A DNA stretch of 64,000 nt, taken from Lichtheimia corymbifera B2541 (lineage: Eukaryota > Mucoromycota > Mucoromycetes > Mucorales > Lichtheimiaceae). The stretch's first letter is position 1; every line of letters starts with the position of its first letter. The translations under genes were made by a program, and so were the position numbers. Positions 1 to 12,629 of the stretch are shown piece by piece. The DNA lies in the NCBI GenBank assembly GCA_000697475.1, contig JNEU01000987.1:186001-250000 (forward strand), read 5' to 3'. Below the pieces are notes generated by a model. That model did not search any database. It was not told the DNA's origin and saw only the letters and a list, made by a program, of their open reading frames with translations.

Positions 1-1246
1 GAGCCATCTTAAGGAGACTTTATGCGTCACGAAGCACATACGCTGCTGCCATCATCATAATACATGCTGGCAAGTATAATCCGATCTATAAGAAATCTTT
101 GTACGTGATTACAGGAAATCACAGTAATTGGGATATATATCGTTCTTTCAATCGATGCCATACATACCTAATCTGTATTATCGAACATCGCCAGGTGAAG
201 TATAGGAGACCCTGCATGGTGAACGATCCGTATTTTCGCCCACTGCATTATCTCTGCATGCAGCATCTTTGTGGCTAATAATCTCACAGAGCCGTCGTCT
301 TATTTACAGGGAGCTTGGTCATGTTCAGGGATTCCAACTTGGCTTCATCCTAGACCCTTCATTTCCATACTGCCACCTCTCAACATGCACGCACACAATT
401 ATCGTGTTAGCAGCCATGCATTCAATGGATGGTAACGCGTTTATTCACACACACAAACCTTGGATATTTGATCCTGTAAGTAATCAAAGAAGAATGACAG
501 AAGAAAGAGACGTGTGGGAGTACGATGTGTGGCGACAACATCCTTTTATTGTGCATTGTTGGCGTGGGTATTTCTGTTTGTTGGGGATGATTCATTGATA
601 AATTGAGGCATGAACTGATATAGTGATTGGGGGGGGGATGTGCATATACCAGGATTAAGTCTGAAGAGCCTAGGTGTAATATTGTCTATGTATGCATCGG
701 CCAAATTAGGCCAGGTCAATCATTGGTACTACAAAGGCGACTTGCCATTGATGTTGAATGCGGACTCAATAATACTGGTATGCGTGTTCAGTAATCAGAG
801 AGGATGATCTGATCACCTTAATATCACCTATCAGGGTTCAGCTGGCATTGTGCACTCGTGGTTTGAATAAAGGATGGTGCAAATAGAGAATCCCTGGAGA
901 AAAGGCGATGAGTTAATAGGAAGCTAACTGCTGGAGCATGGATTTAAAATAACGCGTCCATGCAACTATATTTACGCGCTTGATATTTGGCATTTCTTGG
1001 AGACAGTTACTCTGAAACATGTGGCTGGCAAAAAAGTAGGGCATGGAATAAGCCGTTATATATGGAGATGGTTAAAAAGATGCATAGGATGTATAATTGC
1101 TCATTCTTGTGGTGATGGTGGTGGTAGTGGTAGTGGTGGATATTGCTGCTGCCAGCAGCATAAAGTAGGGTTGGGCGTGCCATTGTTGTTGACAGGTTGC
1201 ACAAAGGATGATGATTGCAGCTGCCGTGGAATGCAGTAGGATACAC
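1..1246. other. Left-edge region without a convincing gene
   Basis: No open frame here shows protein-like composition or plausible splice structure. The stretch around 590-720 resembles 11755-11880 (both include a run like atcggccaaattaagccagg), so at least part of it is repeat-derived and related to the right flank of the composite repeat at 9834-11560. The rest is unassigned. Confidence 0.5.
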
Positions 1247-3075
1247 CAATCGTTCAGTATGATAGCACCAAGCATAATGACCAAGTTGACCATGAAAACA
1301 TAAGAACAAGGACCCCTTTTCCACGCATTGTATATATCCACTCCCTTCCATCCCATGTACCAAACCAATATTCATATCCATATCCATCATAGAAATTCAT
1401 TTGTATTAAAGCAAATTGCTACACGTAAATAAAGCTGCTTCTATACAATGGCTATCTGCTGTTCACGTAAAAGAATGCTGTAAGGCAAGTTGCTGCAAGT
1501 AACTTGAGACAATGGAGTAAAAGACATTGATAATAGCAACGGCTGCTAGTTTGGTCGAGGCAGAGAAGTGTGCCAGAACGTGTGTTGTAGTAGAGTGACA
1601 AGGCTGTGAACGCTGTTTGAGACAGTGAAGGCCTTGCTAATAGCAACTGCTGGAATGAATGCTGTTACGATTGGTTGTGGCAGAGGGGTGTCAAGAAACG
1701 CGGGTGTTGTATTGGGTTTGCCCTTCAGTCCAAGACTTTGGGATCGCAAGAGTTGTAGGCTTGTCATGCTGGGGGGGGGGGGGGCGGCGGCGGCTGAAGC
1801 AGGACAATCGTTTGCAGGCGGTTGAATGGGGCAACAGTTGGGAATGGGAGGAAGAGACAGTACCAATTCCCGGTGATCACTTTTGGGACCCACATGATAA
1901 CTGGGATGCTATCTTGATCTAACCTTGAGCTTGATGCAATGTCCTTGACATCACCCAAGGCGTTAAAGATAGAGGATCGGTTTGCACTCAAAACTTCAAG
2001 CATGGAAGATGAACTAAGATAAATATTTGGATTGTGAGCATGTCATAAATAGTACATACGACGCAAACAAGCACTCACGTTTTCTCTTCCATGCATATTT
2101 TGCGGAGTACCAGTACTCTGCACCAGTACTCATATGCAGAGACGTGGTTGGTAATGGCGTGCAACGGCAGAAAGCGTCCTTGGTCGGTAATACAACCCAA
2201 AACCGGTGCCTTGTACACGACAAAGCCGAAAGGATCAGCACGTGGGTTTGACATGCGTTCGGTGAACATGTACCATGGTGAAGCGCAAGTTGCATTGACT
2301 GCATGGAGATTTTCATGCTGGGTGTGATCTTGCCGTTTGCTGGCTTGTGCTTGATGCATGAACTCTTGAGGGCAACGGTTGAGGTACTCCATTTTGTCAG
2401 CATCATGAGGGAGAACCTTGTGCATATCCAGACATTTCTCAGCCTCCTTCAGCAACTTTTTGCCTTGTTCTCTCGGCGTTTGAGATTTGCAGCTATGAAA
2501 GGAAGGTGTCAGAGTCAGAATTCGCAACGATGTTTGAGGTCAGCATGTTTCTTACCCAGGCCAAATATCACCTTCAGGCGGTAATGTTGGATTGCATGCA
2601 CCAAGGTCTTCATCCGTCTTCTCGAATCCATGTGTCTGGTCATGTTGACGAATCCTGAAAGGTAGGACCACAGGCGCTCCATACCTTCACCATCCGTCAA
2701 GCCGATGTCTTTGTTGCTTTTGCGGTTTCTGTTAGCGTTCTCAGCAGCCTTGAACTTGATGATGCAAGATATTTCCTCAGTAGTTGGTGTAAAGTCGCCC
2801 ATAGCAAAATAAGATGAAGAACGCTGTTACGATTGGTTGTGGCAGAAGAGTGTACAAGAGAACGTGAAGTGTCAAGAAACGCGTGTGTTGTAATTGGTAG
2901 CAATACGCCATGCAGTTGCCGTTCAGTCAAAGACAAATAGGATCAAGGTCGCTGTGGGATTGAAGTGATGGGGTGGAGCAGGACAATCGTTCGCAAGTGG
3001 TAGTTGTATTGGAATGGGGCAACGGTTGAGAGTGGGAAGAAGAGGGAAAAAGCTCCGGGTGGAAGAACAACGAAA
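1247..3075 (+). repeat. Dispersed composite repeat, copy 1, split by a transposase remnant
   Basis: 1247-1863 matches 9834-10497, starting at the shared run aagcataatgaccaagttgac and continuing through ccatatccatatcc and ctatctgctgttca blocks. The last part (about 1640-1860, gctgttacgattggttgtgg onward) occurs again at 2818-3060. The two form direct copies of roughly 230 bp around a segment of about 950 bp that carries a KDZ-like transposase fragment. Inverted copies of the same family lie at 37565-38075 and 54480-54985. The left copy contains a run of 14 G at about 1771-1784. The arrangement suggests either insertion into the repeat or a mobile unit bounded by direct repeats. Confidence 0.7.
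2014..2802 (-). pseudogene. KDZ-type (Kyakuja-Dileera-Zisupton) transposase remnant
   Basis: The minus strand from 2802 encodes a 95-aa open frame containing GLTDGEGMERLWSYL followed by NMTRHMDSRRR and HYRLKVIFGLGK. From memory, the GLTDGEG-x-ERLWS signature and the following MT...R block are typical of the C-terminal half of KDZ transposases found across fungi. A GTAAG donor follows the GLGK codons and a second open frame (2075-2527) continues with an amphipathic, lysine-rich segment, but the two do not join cleanly in frame. The N-terminal catalytic region is missing. It lies between two direct copies of the composite repeat. I call it a decayed fragment; the family assignment rests on the motif only. 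Confidence 0.65.
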
Positions 3076-3590
3076 AAGAGGGGTGATACAGCTCTCGGAG
3101 TACAACCACCTTCACGTGTGCAAACTGTGCAAATCGATGATAAACATGCTGAATATCATTGATTCACCTAAATATATAATCCTACCCTTCTAATTTACTT
3201 ATGGATACATACAAGCAATAAAAAGACTATCTCACATACCAAATTCCAGGAACCAGTTCTACATCAGGCAATGACATTAAAAAGGAACTCAACCACGTAC
3301 AAGACGTTTGGGCACGTTTCTGCTAACCCAAAACCTCATGGTCATTGATTGTTTGTATACGTCGTGTGCACGGTCATGTATTTAAAGAGATCTTCATTAG
3401 TAATCTGTTGCATGGGTAACTGCCAAGTTGAGCGAATCAAGTTGAAACAGACGAGGTGAAAGAAAATTGGGGACCCACCATTTTTTTCAGTGCGTGTGTG
3501 TTACGCGTCCTTCGGATTCTATGCACATGATCCATATATTATTCAAGAGCAATCATGATTCATTCAAAAACCCAAGGTCCAAGTGGGTGT
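3076..3590. other. Intergenic; 3' flank of the HET gene
   Basis: No gene seen. The block at 3448-3490 (gaggtgaaagaa ... ttggggacc) is repeated at 9580-9630, where it is followed directly by sequence matching the other side of the HET gene. Confidence 0.5.
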
Positions 3591-5020
3591 TTATTCACTA
3601 TCACTGTCAACAGCTCCATATTCAACCATTCTTCTGTACACATCAGACATGTTTTTAGCTTTCCGTATATCTCTCTGGTATGCGCTCATTTCGAATCGAG
3701 TGATTTTGTGTTTTTGGCCCATGAACTCGAACTTGTCATCCCTTATAGCCTTGATATACTCTGTTAACTTGGATGCAAATGTATCCCAAACTAAAATTGG
3801 ATCACTCATCCTTGGAATTTTAAACTGGAACATGCCAAGAACACCATAGACATAATCAACGGGATCCATGCAGCGCCTTTCAGAGAGACTCAATGAGTTA
3901 AGTAAAAAGACAAATGTTGACAGGCTCTTCTTCCCAATACGATGTTGCTTGTTGAACGTTCTGGCTTGGTATATCTCGAACATGAATTGGAAATTCTGTT
4001 CCCAAATCCCGTCCACTATTCGATCCATCAGCTGTGCTTTTCTGTTACATTCAAGCATCACGGATGACCTACATTTATCATTGCAGCCTTCGGTGTCATT
4101 GGTGATAGCAAGATACATCATAATATCGAACACATTTTTAAAGCTGTTGATCAATTCATCCATCGTCGTCGTGTTGGTTTGAAAGTGACCATCGTCAGTT
4201 TCGGCTATAAGACGCACATCGCCATAAGGAAGAGCCATCTCTTGCCAAGTCCAAACGCGCTTCCACCATTCACTTTGCCGCAACTGGAACACCTGCTCGA
4301 TCAGCTGAGGATATTTTGCATACAAGCGTTTGAAGCGCAGGACCTCCTCTGTACTTGGATCATTTACTACATAATCGCCAACGATCTCCTCCCTCATATT
4401 CTTGTCGGTATCAAATTTTGATAGCAGAATAGGCTCACAATCAATCATGGCAACGCATTCGAGACAACAAGCATAGATATCGCCCATAATATCCAAGGGT
4501 GTATCGGTACGTGCACATAAGACATCGATCCACCAATAACTGTCAGGATGTGCCTTGAGCAATGCAAGCAAAGTGGCGCGTTTTTCAGATCGCATAAAAA
4601 CAGGAGCTGCAGGTCGTCCATCCGTATCATCCACGTAGTCGCCAATCTCCTCCCATAAATGTGGGTTATCTTTAGAGATGCCCCAAATATGTGACAACGC
4701 ATAGTAAAAGGACGGAATGGATTTTGCCTCGTTGATCCTCTTGATAGTCCGTTGTCGATGGTATGGATCAGTAGCAGGTCGTATGATTCGCATTTTGGTC
4801 CCATCTTTGGGCACGTATAGAAGCAAAAAGTACTCGTTGGCTAAGAGCGCACCTAACCCCTCTCCGAAAAAGCGTTTACGATGACCATCATCATCATCAT
4901 CCTCTAAACAACGTATATCGAGCTGAAGAGAGAACGTGTGAGGGTAGCAATTTAGAACCAACAAGGTCAATGTTTGCATACTTTTGTGGAGCTGTCGTCT
5001 TCATCAGTGTCAAATGTCAT
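3591..5020 (-). CDS. HET (heterokaryon incompatibility)-domain protein
   Basis: Two exons: 4982-5020 (starting ATG at 5020, MTFDTDEDDSSTK) and 3591-4922, joined across a 59-nt GT-AG intron in phase 0, giving 456 aa. The longer frame opening at 4979 runs through intron sequence, so I reject that start. The three hallmark blocks of HET domains are visible: YALSHIWG (residues 87-94), WWIDVLCAR (143-151) followed by a DIMGDIYACC stretch, and WWKRVWTWQEMAL (232-244). Near the C-terminus VDYVYGVLG and a segment rich in IPRMSDP recall other HET proteins. There is no NACHT, ankyrin or other partner domain. In ascomycetes such domains trigger cell death on non-self recognition; the role in this lineage is not established. 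Two decayed relatives occur near 41 and 45 kb. The HET call is strong, the function inferred. Confidence 0.85.
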
Positions 5021-6949
5021 GTCGAGAAAAGGGGAAAAGAAATGTGGATGTTTTAAAAAAAGGCGTGGGATACACATTATAAACTTTATTTTGTATTTAC
5101 ATGCAAGATGTTGACTGAGTAAGAAAAAAAAAGCATTGCCATACATGAGCAAACGCCGAGCTATATCAAATTTTCATATATACGCCAATAGTACATTTTG
5201 TAGCCTTGGTGCAGCTATCCGACTGATTAATGAAGATCCTGTAATATCAATGAAGAAGAATCCTAGGTGCTTTGGAAAAAGATAAATGTGATCCCATGGC
5301 AACCTTCGGAACCATATCCGGGTCCCGAGTTTGTGTGTGGCAACGTCGTTGAGGTGATACAAGGAACCATGGCTATGTAACCAGAGAATGGCCTCTCAGA
5401 GTAGATATGGACGCTCTTCATTTTCGTTGTTATGCCGCTCTACGCTTGATGCAGCAGGTACATTTAGAGCCCCAATGTAGCAGCAGAACTTGTCCATTGA
5501 CATTGAATGGTGTCTCGATTAGTACAAGGCGTATGTCCTAGATCCCATTTGGCCTTGGTTGGGCTGGCCTTGGTTGGGCTTCCAACAGCCATGATATGAT
5601 CCCTTTATATTGCTCGCGTGAATTACTACAGGGCATGATATACAAGAAAGGCAAGTATAAGGAGAGCAGTGAAAACTTGTTTATTGTGAGCTAACGATGA
5701 TGCTATCATTGAATAGTCTTCCAGTGCTACTCCTTTGGTCAAACATCATCATCATCATTGCAGCTTTTCGCTTCACCACGTAGCTTGGTTCCAGCATTCG
5801 GTAGATCCAAGGATTCTTAGAATATGATCATCAAGGTAAGAGTGAGATTTGCGTTTCCATTGCTGTTGGTCTGAATACGTATCAAAGGACGTCGCTGCAG
5901 AAAAAAGGTGCTCTTGCTATCATGATTGGCCGCATTTGAGAGGGTGACCGCGTTCCATGTCATCTCGAAGGTTGTCTTGGGTATGTATGGTTTGGATTAG
6001 AGTAATATTTTACTATTGAAAAGTCTGCAGCTAAAGTCATATCAAGGTTTACCGCAAGGACGTCTCGAAAGTTGCAGGACCAGATGCTGGAATTAAGTAT
6101 GCATGGCTTGTTATGTAAGTGACTGACGGATATGGCTATCAATGTTTGAATCTGATGGCTATTCGTGTAAGCATATTAGGATTGAGCGATGCATAAACCG
6201 GTTATCAAGGGCGCATCTTTTCATCAAGCATAAGAGACCCATCATTGAGCACGTGCTTTTGATATCAAGGATCAGGCATTATTGGTATGGATTGCAAACG
6301 ATGCTACAGGGAGTATGGCTGATACTTGGTATATCTCTTTAGGAAGGGACTGTGTCATTTTGGATCGGCCAACATATGAGCAAGCCAACAGCAGATTTTA
6401 CTTCTGAATGATCGGGGAAGAAGAGCTTGGATTGGACCACATGTTCATGCATCAAAGTATTTCAGCAGTATCGAGGAAGTGGAAGATTAAGGCGGCTGGA
6501 ATCGGACAGCATATCACAAGGGGGGCATTCGATCATGTCAACATCTTCAGCAATGGAGTCTCAAATGCACGACTGGCATAACACTATTTCAGGATGCAAA
6601 CAGCACAGCAGTTATCAGATACATGCATCGTTTGCGAGTCAGCCACTGATTCATGCATGGGCACCATTCGCACCCAATTTATCAATCGAGCATCATCCGC
6701 AACAAACATTTATCAATCTTTGTGATCGCAGAAATACCCACGCCCACCATACAAAACAATGTTGTCGCCCATCATTTTACTCCCACCACCCATCTCTTTC
6801 TTTCATCATATTACTCTTTGATTGCTTTATACTGTCAAGGGCCCTCTTGGTAAGTACTGCGATAGGTATTATTCTGCAATCCTGTATATTTTGTACTAAT
6901 GCATGTGGTCATTCATAGGCTTCCATTCTTATTCTCCTTTCTTTCATTG
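5021..6949. other. Long region without a supported gene
   Basis: 5115-5340 is related to 9640-9835, the upstream flank of the HET gene and a second copy of it. A short perfect tandem (ggccttggttgggct twice) lies near 5550-5580. Several frames of 60-160 codons exist (for example 6427-6918) but none has a convincing composition. Possible 5' exons of the gene at 6950-8077 may lie after 6700, where a GTAAGT donor (6850) and a TAG acceptor (6917-6919) frame a likely intron. Confidence 0.4.
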
Positions 6950-8077
6950 TCGTTGTTGTCATTGTGATGCTGGACCCTTTGAACAAGGTAAGATGTAGTA
7001 AGGATCTTGATATGATGAATCGCGTACGAATGAGCATATCGCATTCCTTCTCATGTAGCTATCTCTATTAATGCATCTGCAAAATTTGGCACTGACAACA
7101 ACATGCTCTACCATCTCAGGCTGGAATTGACGTGGGGTCACGTGAATATGGTTTCGCAGTTTGAGCCATGCAAGGCTCGGGCGCTTGAACTGGTTGAAGG
7201 ACGACATAACATCCGCACCTCGAATGTATAGCCGAATCATTATACCAGGTCAAGGTTAGCACCGGAACCTTTGTATTTTTCATCTTTGTTCTTCATGTAT
7301 ATGGATATTGACATTCTGGATCATTGGTCTTTAGACGCTGGTGCTGGAAATGAAGGAAAGAACACAAGACGATATATTGGTGGTGTTGGAAGAGTGAGTG
7401 TCTTGCATTAACGTACATTATGTATCTTATTAACTATTACCATTAGAGATTTTAAGGCGCTCTACGTTTTCGGTGTGAACGCGATCTTGGAGGTAATGGG
7501 TTTACCAGAAGAGCCTCATCCACTTTCGATCTCGACCTTCGTATGGTGAAGAATGCTCTACAATGTATCAACACGGATAACTGCTCGCCGGAGCAGCTAC
7601 TTGCTGCCAAGTGTTTCGATAATGCCAAGAAAAGACGCTCCGAAGATGATATCGAAGAGCATAAACCCGTACAGGTATGTCTACTGCCGCTTTCTATGTA
7701 TATATGTATATATTCACCGATGGAATGTAGCTATTCTTCTATTGCGACCACTGCTGCTTCGTTATCTCCAGTGAAGAAATTGTAGAAAAACATCAACCAT
7801 GCCATGACGAGGTAAATATGCATTTGGATTGACTTCTATGACAAAGCATACTAGCCTTAAATCATTCTTCGTATATGTAGGACAAGATGTATATATGCAA
7901 CGGCTGCAATTGGCACTATGCTGTTAACAATGGAGCGTTCCAGCGGCAAAATGTATTTGTTCTCGTACCCTATTTATTCCCCTCCCTTATTTTATAAGAC
8001 TGCACATAAAGAACCATCAATTGCAATGTTGTAAAGAACATCCGAGATTATGGATATTGGCAGAAACGACCATGTGA
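6950..8077 (+). CDS. Multi-exon Cys/His-rich (putative zinc-binding) protein, 5' part unresolved
   Basis: Exons that read in phase: 7059-7225 (ISINASAKFGTDNN...RHNIRTSN), 7335-7393, a third exon ending at 7674 (...CINTDNCSPEQLLAAKC...IEEHKPVQ), 7731-7811 (LFFYCDHCCFVISSEEIVEKH...), 7881-7952 (DKMYICNGCNWHYAVNN...) and 8012-8077 (NHQLQCCKEHPRLW, stop at 8077). The last three joins are phase 0 and clean. The exon before 7059 reads HCRCCHCDAGPFEQ up to 6987. Repeated C-x2-C and H/C clusters suggest zinc binding near both ends. The junctions around 7393-7600 are ambiguous because two frames both look protein-like, so the full product is not given. I do not recognise the family. It may be a lineage-specific gene or a mobile-element protein. 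Confidence 0.5.
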
Positions 8078-9833
8078 CAATAAATGGTCCACTCTTTCCC
8101 AGCTGACACATTAAGTAACCACTATTGGTGCATGATTATGGAACGTATATTATGTAAGTTCGAGAGGCATACAGATCGATGAGCACACCATACACATATT
8201 TAATACACCATGCTTTCGCTATTACCGATGTAATTGTAATCTGAAATTCTATCGTCCACGATATCTTTACATATATGTACAACGCCGTCCTTGATTATAT
8301 ATAGCACAAAAAAAATACAAGAATCTCAAAAGACAATACACAGTTGATAAGATGGTACCAAGATGTTTTTGTAGATGAGATCAGAGGAAATGGACTTTTT
8401 TATTTCTATGCGTGTTACAGGTATATGTGCTATTGTGGGATTTATGTACGCGACAACCACAGCGTTATCATGTCTTTGGGAACTTCCGTCTGTGTATAGA
8501 CCATAATCTGATTTCGATAGCGTCTATGACAAATCCAATATGGCCAGATGCAATCATGATTGTTTAGTGCTAATCGCTGGGGCTCGTAAAATGTCCGTTC
8601 TTCATCACATGACCATTGGTGAGGTGCGCGTGGCAATTGATTGGCTGACGGGAATACATCCTCGTGCGTCCTCGCGGTCAAATCCCTCTTCTCTTACACA
8701 CGCAGCTACATGTTCCAGGCGTATGTAATGGCTCTTCGCTACATCTCTAACATATACCACTATTAGGATAGAGTAATTTGATGATGCACCTCTTTTTTTT
8801 TGTAGTGGGTACTACACCTTTGGACATCGATGACAATTCCTTCATTTCCGGTCGAGTCTTCTGTTGCCAAGCAACGCTGTGCAAAGGTATGCTGTTGCCA
8901 TCATCCATATCACACGCGACAGAGCATACTAACTTACACCTGCGTCTTATGTTGGATACATGCCTTTCGGTAAGGTATCTGCTGTGGAACACCATTTGTA
9001 TTCGCGGCTCATTGAGGGGCATTGGTTATCTTACCGGGTGTCGCGGCTCTCTGAGGGGATGCATTTGGGTTGAAGTATGGATGGCTCACTGAGGGGCACT
9101 GGTTGTTTCTTTCAACTTGGTGTCGCGGCTCTTTGAGGGCATACTTGTCTCGCAGTAGATACTACACCTTTAGGCATTGATGACAATTCTTTCATTTCCG
9201 GTCGAGTCCTCTGTTGCCAAGCAACGCTGTGTGGATTGTGATTGACATTCTCGTATATATTCCTCAAGCTCTTCCTCTATTGCATTGTATCAGAAGACTG
9301 GTTTCAACTTTTTTTCATGTACATATTCGCGCTTCCCTTGTGGTACTCTCATGATTTGCTTGACCGAAATCTTTCCCCTATACATCCAGCGATACCGCTC
9401 CCAGCTCATTTTATCTCTGAACAACATCTTATTTCTTTAACATTGTCCATGTAACTTTGTACATACCCCATCTTATTCCCTCAGTAATGACATCTCTTTG
9501 TATCCCAAAAATTTATTATTTCAATATAGAAAAGATAAGGTGTTCGTTAATCAAGGGTTATGGTGACATTTAATAAAGCAAACGAGGTGAAAGAACATCA
9601 AGTTTCATATTGGGGACCTCCCATTTTTTCTCTGCTGAGCAAGAAAAGCATTGCCATTTATGAGCAAACTCTATCTCATCTTTCATATGTTGCCAAAGAT
9701 GCATCTTGATTCAGCTCTCCGACTGCTTAATGAAGCCTCTTTCATTTCAAGGAGGAAGATTCATGGATGTTTTGGAAAATAACAGCTGTGCTCTCATGTC
9801 AAACTTCGGGATACAATTCCGGGTTCCGAGTTC
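8078..9833. repeat. Repeat-rich region without a supported gene
   Basis: Three structures are seen. First, an 80-bp direct repeat at 8805-8887 and 9155-9236 (shared core ttgccaagcaacgctgtg). Second, between them, several short units of the form gtcgcggctctctgagggg in degenerate tandem (about 8998-9145). Third, 9575-9833 joins sequence matching both flanks of the HET gene (3448-3490 and 5115-5340) with no HET coding sequence between. On the minus strand near 8499 a short frame begins LYTDGSSQ, reminiscent of an RNase H motif, but it is too short to call. Confidence 0.5.
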
Positions 9834-11560
9834 AATCGTTCAGGGTGCCAGCATCAAGCATAATGACCAAGTTGACATAAGAACATAGTCTCCTTTTCCA
9901 CGCGTTGTATATATATCCAATTCCTTCCATCCTATGTACCAAACCAATATCCATATCCATATCCATATCCATAATAGGAATTTGATTGCATTGAAAACAA
10001 GTTGCTACACTTAAAGAAAGCTGCTTCTACTGTACAATGGCTATCTGCTGTTCATGTCGAAAAAGGCTGTAAGGCAAATTGCTGCAAATAAAGAACGCCG
10101 TTGAGACACTGAAGTAAAGAGCTGCTGTTACGGTTGGTCGTGGCAGAGTGCGTAAAAGAGCGTGTGTTGTAGTAGGGTGACAAGATTGTGTACGCTGTTG
10201 GCGACAATGAAGTAAAGTCAATCACTAATAACCACTGCTGGAATGAACGCTGTTACCATTGATTGTGGTAGAGTGAGTGTACAAGAGAGAGAGCGTAGTG
10301 TCAAGAAACGCGTGTGTTGTAGTGGGGTGCATACGCCATGAACCTGCCATTCAGTCAAAGACAATCGGATCAAGACAATTGTAGGATTGGCATGACGGGT
10401 CGAAGCAGGACGATCGTTCACAGGCAGTAGTCGTAGTTGAATGGGGCAACAGTTGAGAATGGGAGATTTGGGAGTGGAAGAAGTGGAAATTAAATACGCT
10501 GAACTGCAAGACTAATCCATGCACACTGTAAATTGATCCATGATTTCAGAATTGCTCACCTTGACTTCAAACTTGCGCACACAAAGTACGCTTGGACATG
10601 CTGATCAACTTTGTCTTAATAAAGAACCCATGCTTCATACTGAGAATTTTGAGTGGGAGGGTATAATGTGGGATTGACTATGCTGGACGAAATTTGGGTA
10701 TGCGCCGGATTCATGAAAAAGTCAAACAGTATGCATTACCTTGGGATTCCCCATTTCGAACTTGAAACTTTCACACAAGATGCTCTTCGTCATGCTGATC
10801 AACTCCATTCATTTAAAAACAGCACACTTCATTATGAGCATTTTAAATGCGGGGCGGGCCAAAAATAGAGAAACGACCGGCGGACGGGGACACAAATAGG
10901 GTGTATAGCGCACGTCCCCGCGGTTGCCCATCTAGAACGCCAAACTTGGTAATACGTTGGGCTTCGACTGCTGATCACCTGTATTCAAATAAAAACGCAC
11001 ACTTCATTATAAAATTATTGAATGCGAGCGCCGGACGATGACCGGATCGGATTATAAGCGGTGTGGGCGGTGTATAATGTCAAGATGGCCCATCTCAAAC
11101 TTTAAACTTTCACATAAGATTCTCTTGGACATGCTGATCGACTTTGTACTAATAAAGAACCCACACTTCATTTGAGAATTTTGAACGGGAAGGTGTATTG
11201 TGGGATTGACTATGGCGGAGGGAAATTCCGTACCCGCCCGGATTCATGAAACGTCAAGCAGTATACATCATCTTGGGATTCCCCTTTTCGAACTTGAAAC
11301 TTTCACACAAGGTGATCTCCATCATGCCGATCAGTCTCATTCATTTAAAAACAACATGCTTCATTATGAGAATTTTAAATGGGAGGATACAAAGCGGAGA
11401 ACGGATAGGGTGGAGGGCCCACCGCGCCCCGGAGATTGCCCACCTCGATCCTGAAGCTTGCACACGTGGTACTTTCAGTCATGCCGAGCAGTGTTCTCAT
11501 AAAGATCCCGCGCTTCATTACGAGAATTTTGAAAGGGAGGAGAACAATGAAAAAAAGATG
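9834..11560 (+). repeat. Dispersed composite repeat, copy 2 (most complete)
   Basis: The left half (9834-10497) matches 1247-1863. The right half (about 10550-11560) is made of diverged units of roughly 250 bp. Each contains catgctgatcaact, a short A-rich run, then cacttcattatgag and attttgaatgggagg. The same right-half units occur in inverted orientation at 36600-37545 and 53460-54420, adjacent to inverted left halves, so this is one composite family with at least three copies here. No protein-coding capacity was found and no terminal inverted repeats were identified by eye. A non-autonomous element or a satellite captured by one are both possible. Confidence 0.7.
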
Positions 11561-12629
11561 CTATCATGAATGACCACATGCATTGGCTCTCATCCACAAG
11601 GTTTAAAGAGCGCCTGGCAAGACACTCACGTAAACGTGGGCTTTGACAGCATGAGTAATCAAAAACGGTATGAGAGAGGAAAGAGAGGGCCCATGACAGT
11701 GCCTTTTTATATATGCAAAGCAGATGTGTGGTGGTTTTGGAAGCACAATTAATAAAGAATGAAGCATGGATTGATACAATGGTGCATGATATGATAAAGT
11801 GATGGGGTACCAATACCTGGATTGATTTTCTGTTGATTGTCCATGCATAAATCGGCCAAATTAAGCCAGGTCGCACCATCCTATCTGCGATCTTTGCAGT
11901 TTTCAAGTCATCCAGACTCATATGCGGATGTATCATTGTCAGGGTAACTCGTGATGAGCGTTCTTGAGCACAAAGCATGGTGTTTTCCTTTGCGTGCCAT
12001 TTGAATCAGCAGTCTACAACAGCAAAGCTTTATAGGAGCATTGGGAAATCAACAAGCCCCATTCATAGATCTCACCAAATTAACCTCACATGCAGCAGCA
12101 TGACGTTGTTCACAAGTAGGTGGATAGAAAAGCTCATGGCATCAAGCCACATATAGATGATATGGGATCGACGCGGGCAAGTGTTGTGTAAGGCATGTAG
12201 CACAAGACATCCTTTAGATTATGATGTTAGTCTGAATGGACTATTTTTTCTTCCTCATTTGTGTATTTTTCTAGGAAGGGGAATATATATAGGCGTAGCA
12301 CAAAGGCCCAACAAGCGGGGTGGCGGCTGGGAGAAGGAGGAGCACTTTTTTTTTGTGTCTGAGCTTTATTGTTTTATATGAAAGAGCCACTCCTATTGGC
12401 AAAGATGCCGGGTGTGCAAGTCGCGATGATCGCTAAGGTTTATGGCAAGGTGACACGACTTTCATTAAAATCGCTTGTATCTCCCCACCTACCCTTCCAT
12501 GTTAACCAACACGCTTGTTTTTCTTTTTTGCTCTCTCTCTCTCTTTCTCCCTTTTCCATTCTTTATTTTATACCCTTGTGTATATAACACACACACACAC
12601 CCTCTCTCTCCCTTTTTCTTCTCTATGAG
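11561..12629. other. Intergenic; repeat flank and promoter region of the membrane-protein gene
   Basis: 11755-11880 resembles 590-720. From about 12520 the plus strand becomes CT-rich with dinucleotide runs (ctctctctc, acacacac) up to the start codon at 12630, the same style of leader seen ahead of the casein kinase gene. No gene is seen here. Confidence 0.45.

Noticed and set aside
3591..4979. Longer first-exon start for the HET gene at 4979
   Set aside because: The stretch 4923-4981 has a GTATGC donor and a CTTCAG acceptor in phase 0, and the codons it would encode are not protein-like compared with the upstream MTFDTDEDD exon.
8345..8700. RNase H-like fragment (LYTDGSSQ) on the minus strand
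   Set aside because: Only one short motif, with a frame change from the neighbouring open frame; not enough to call a retroelement.
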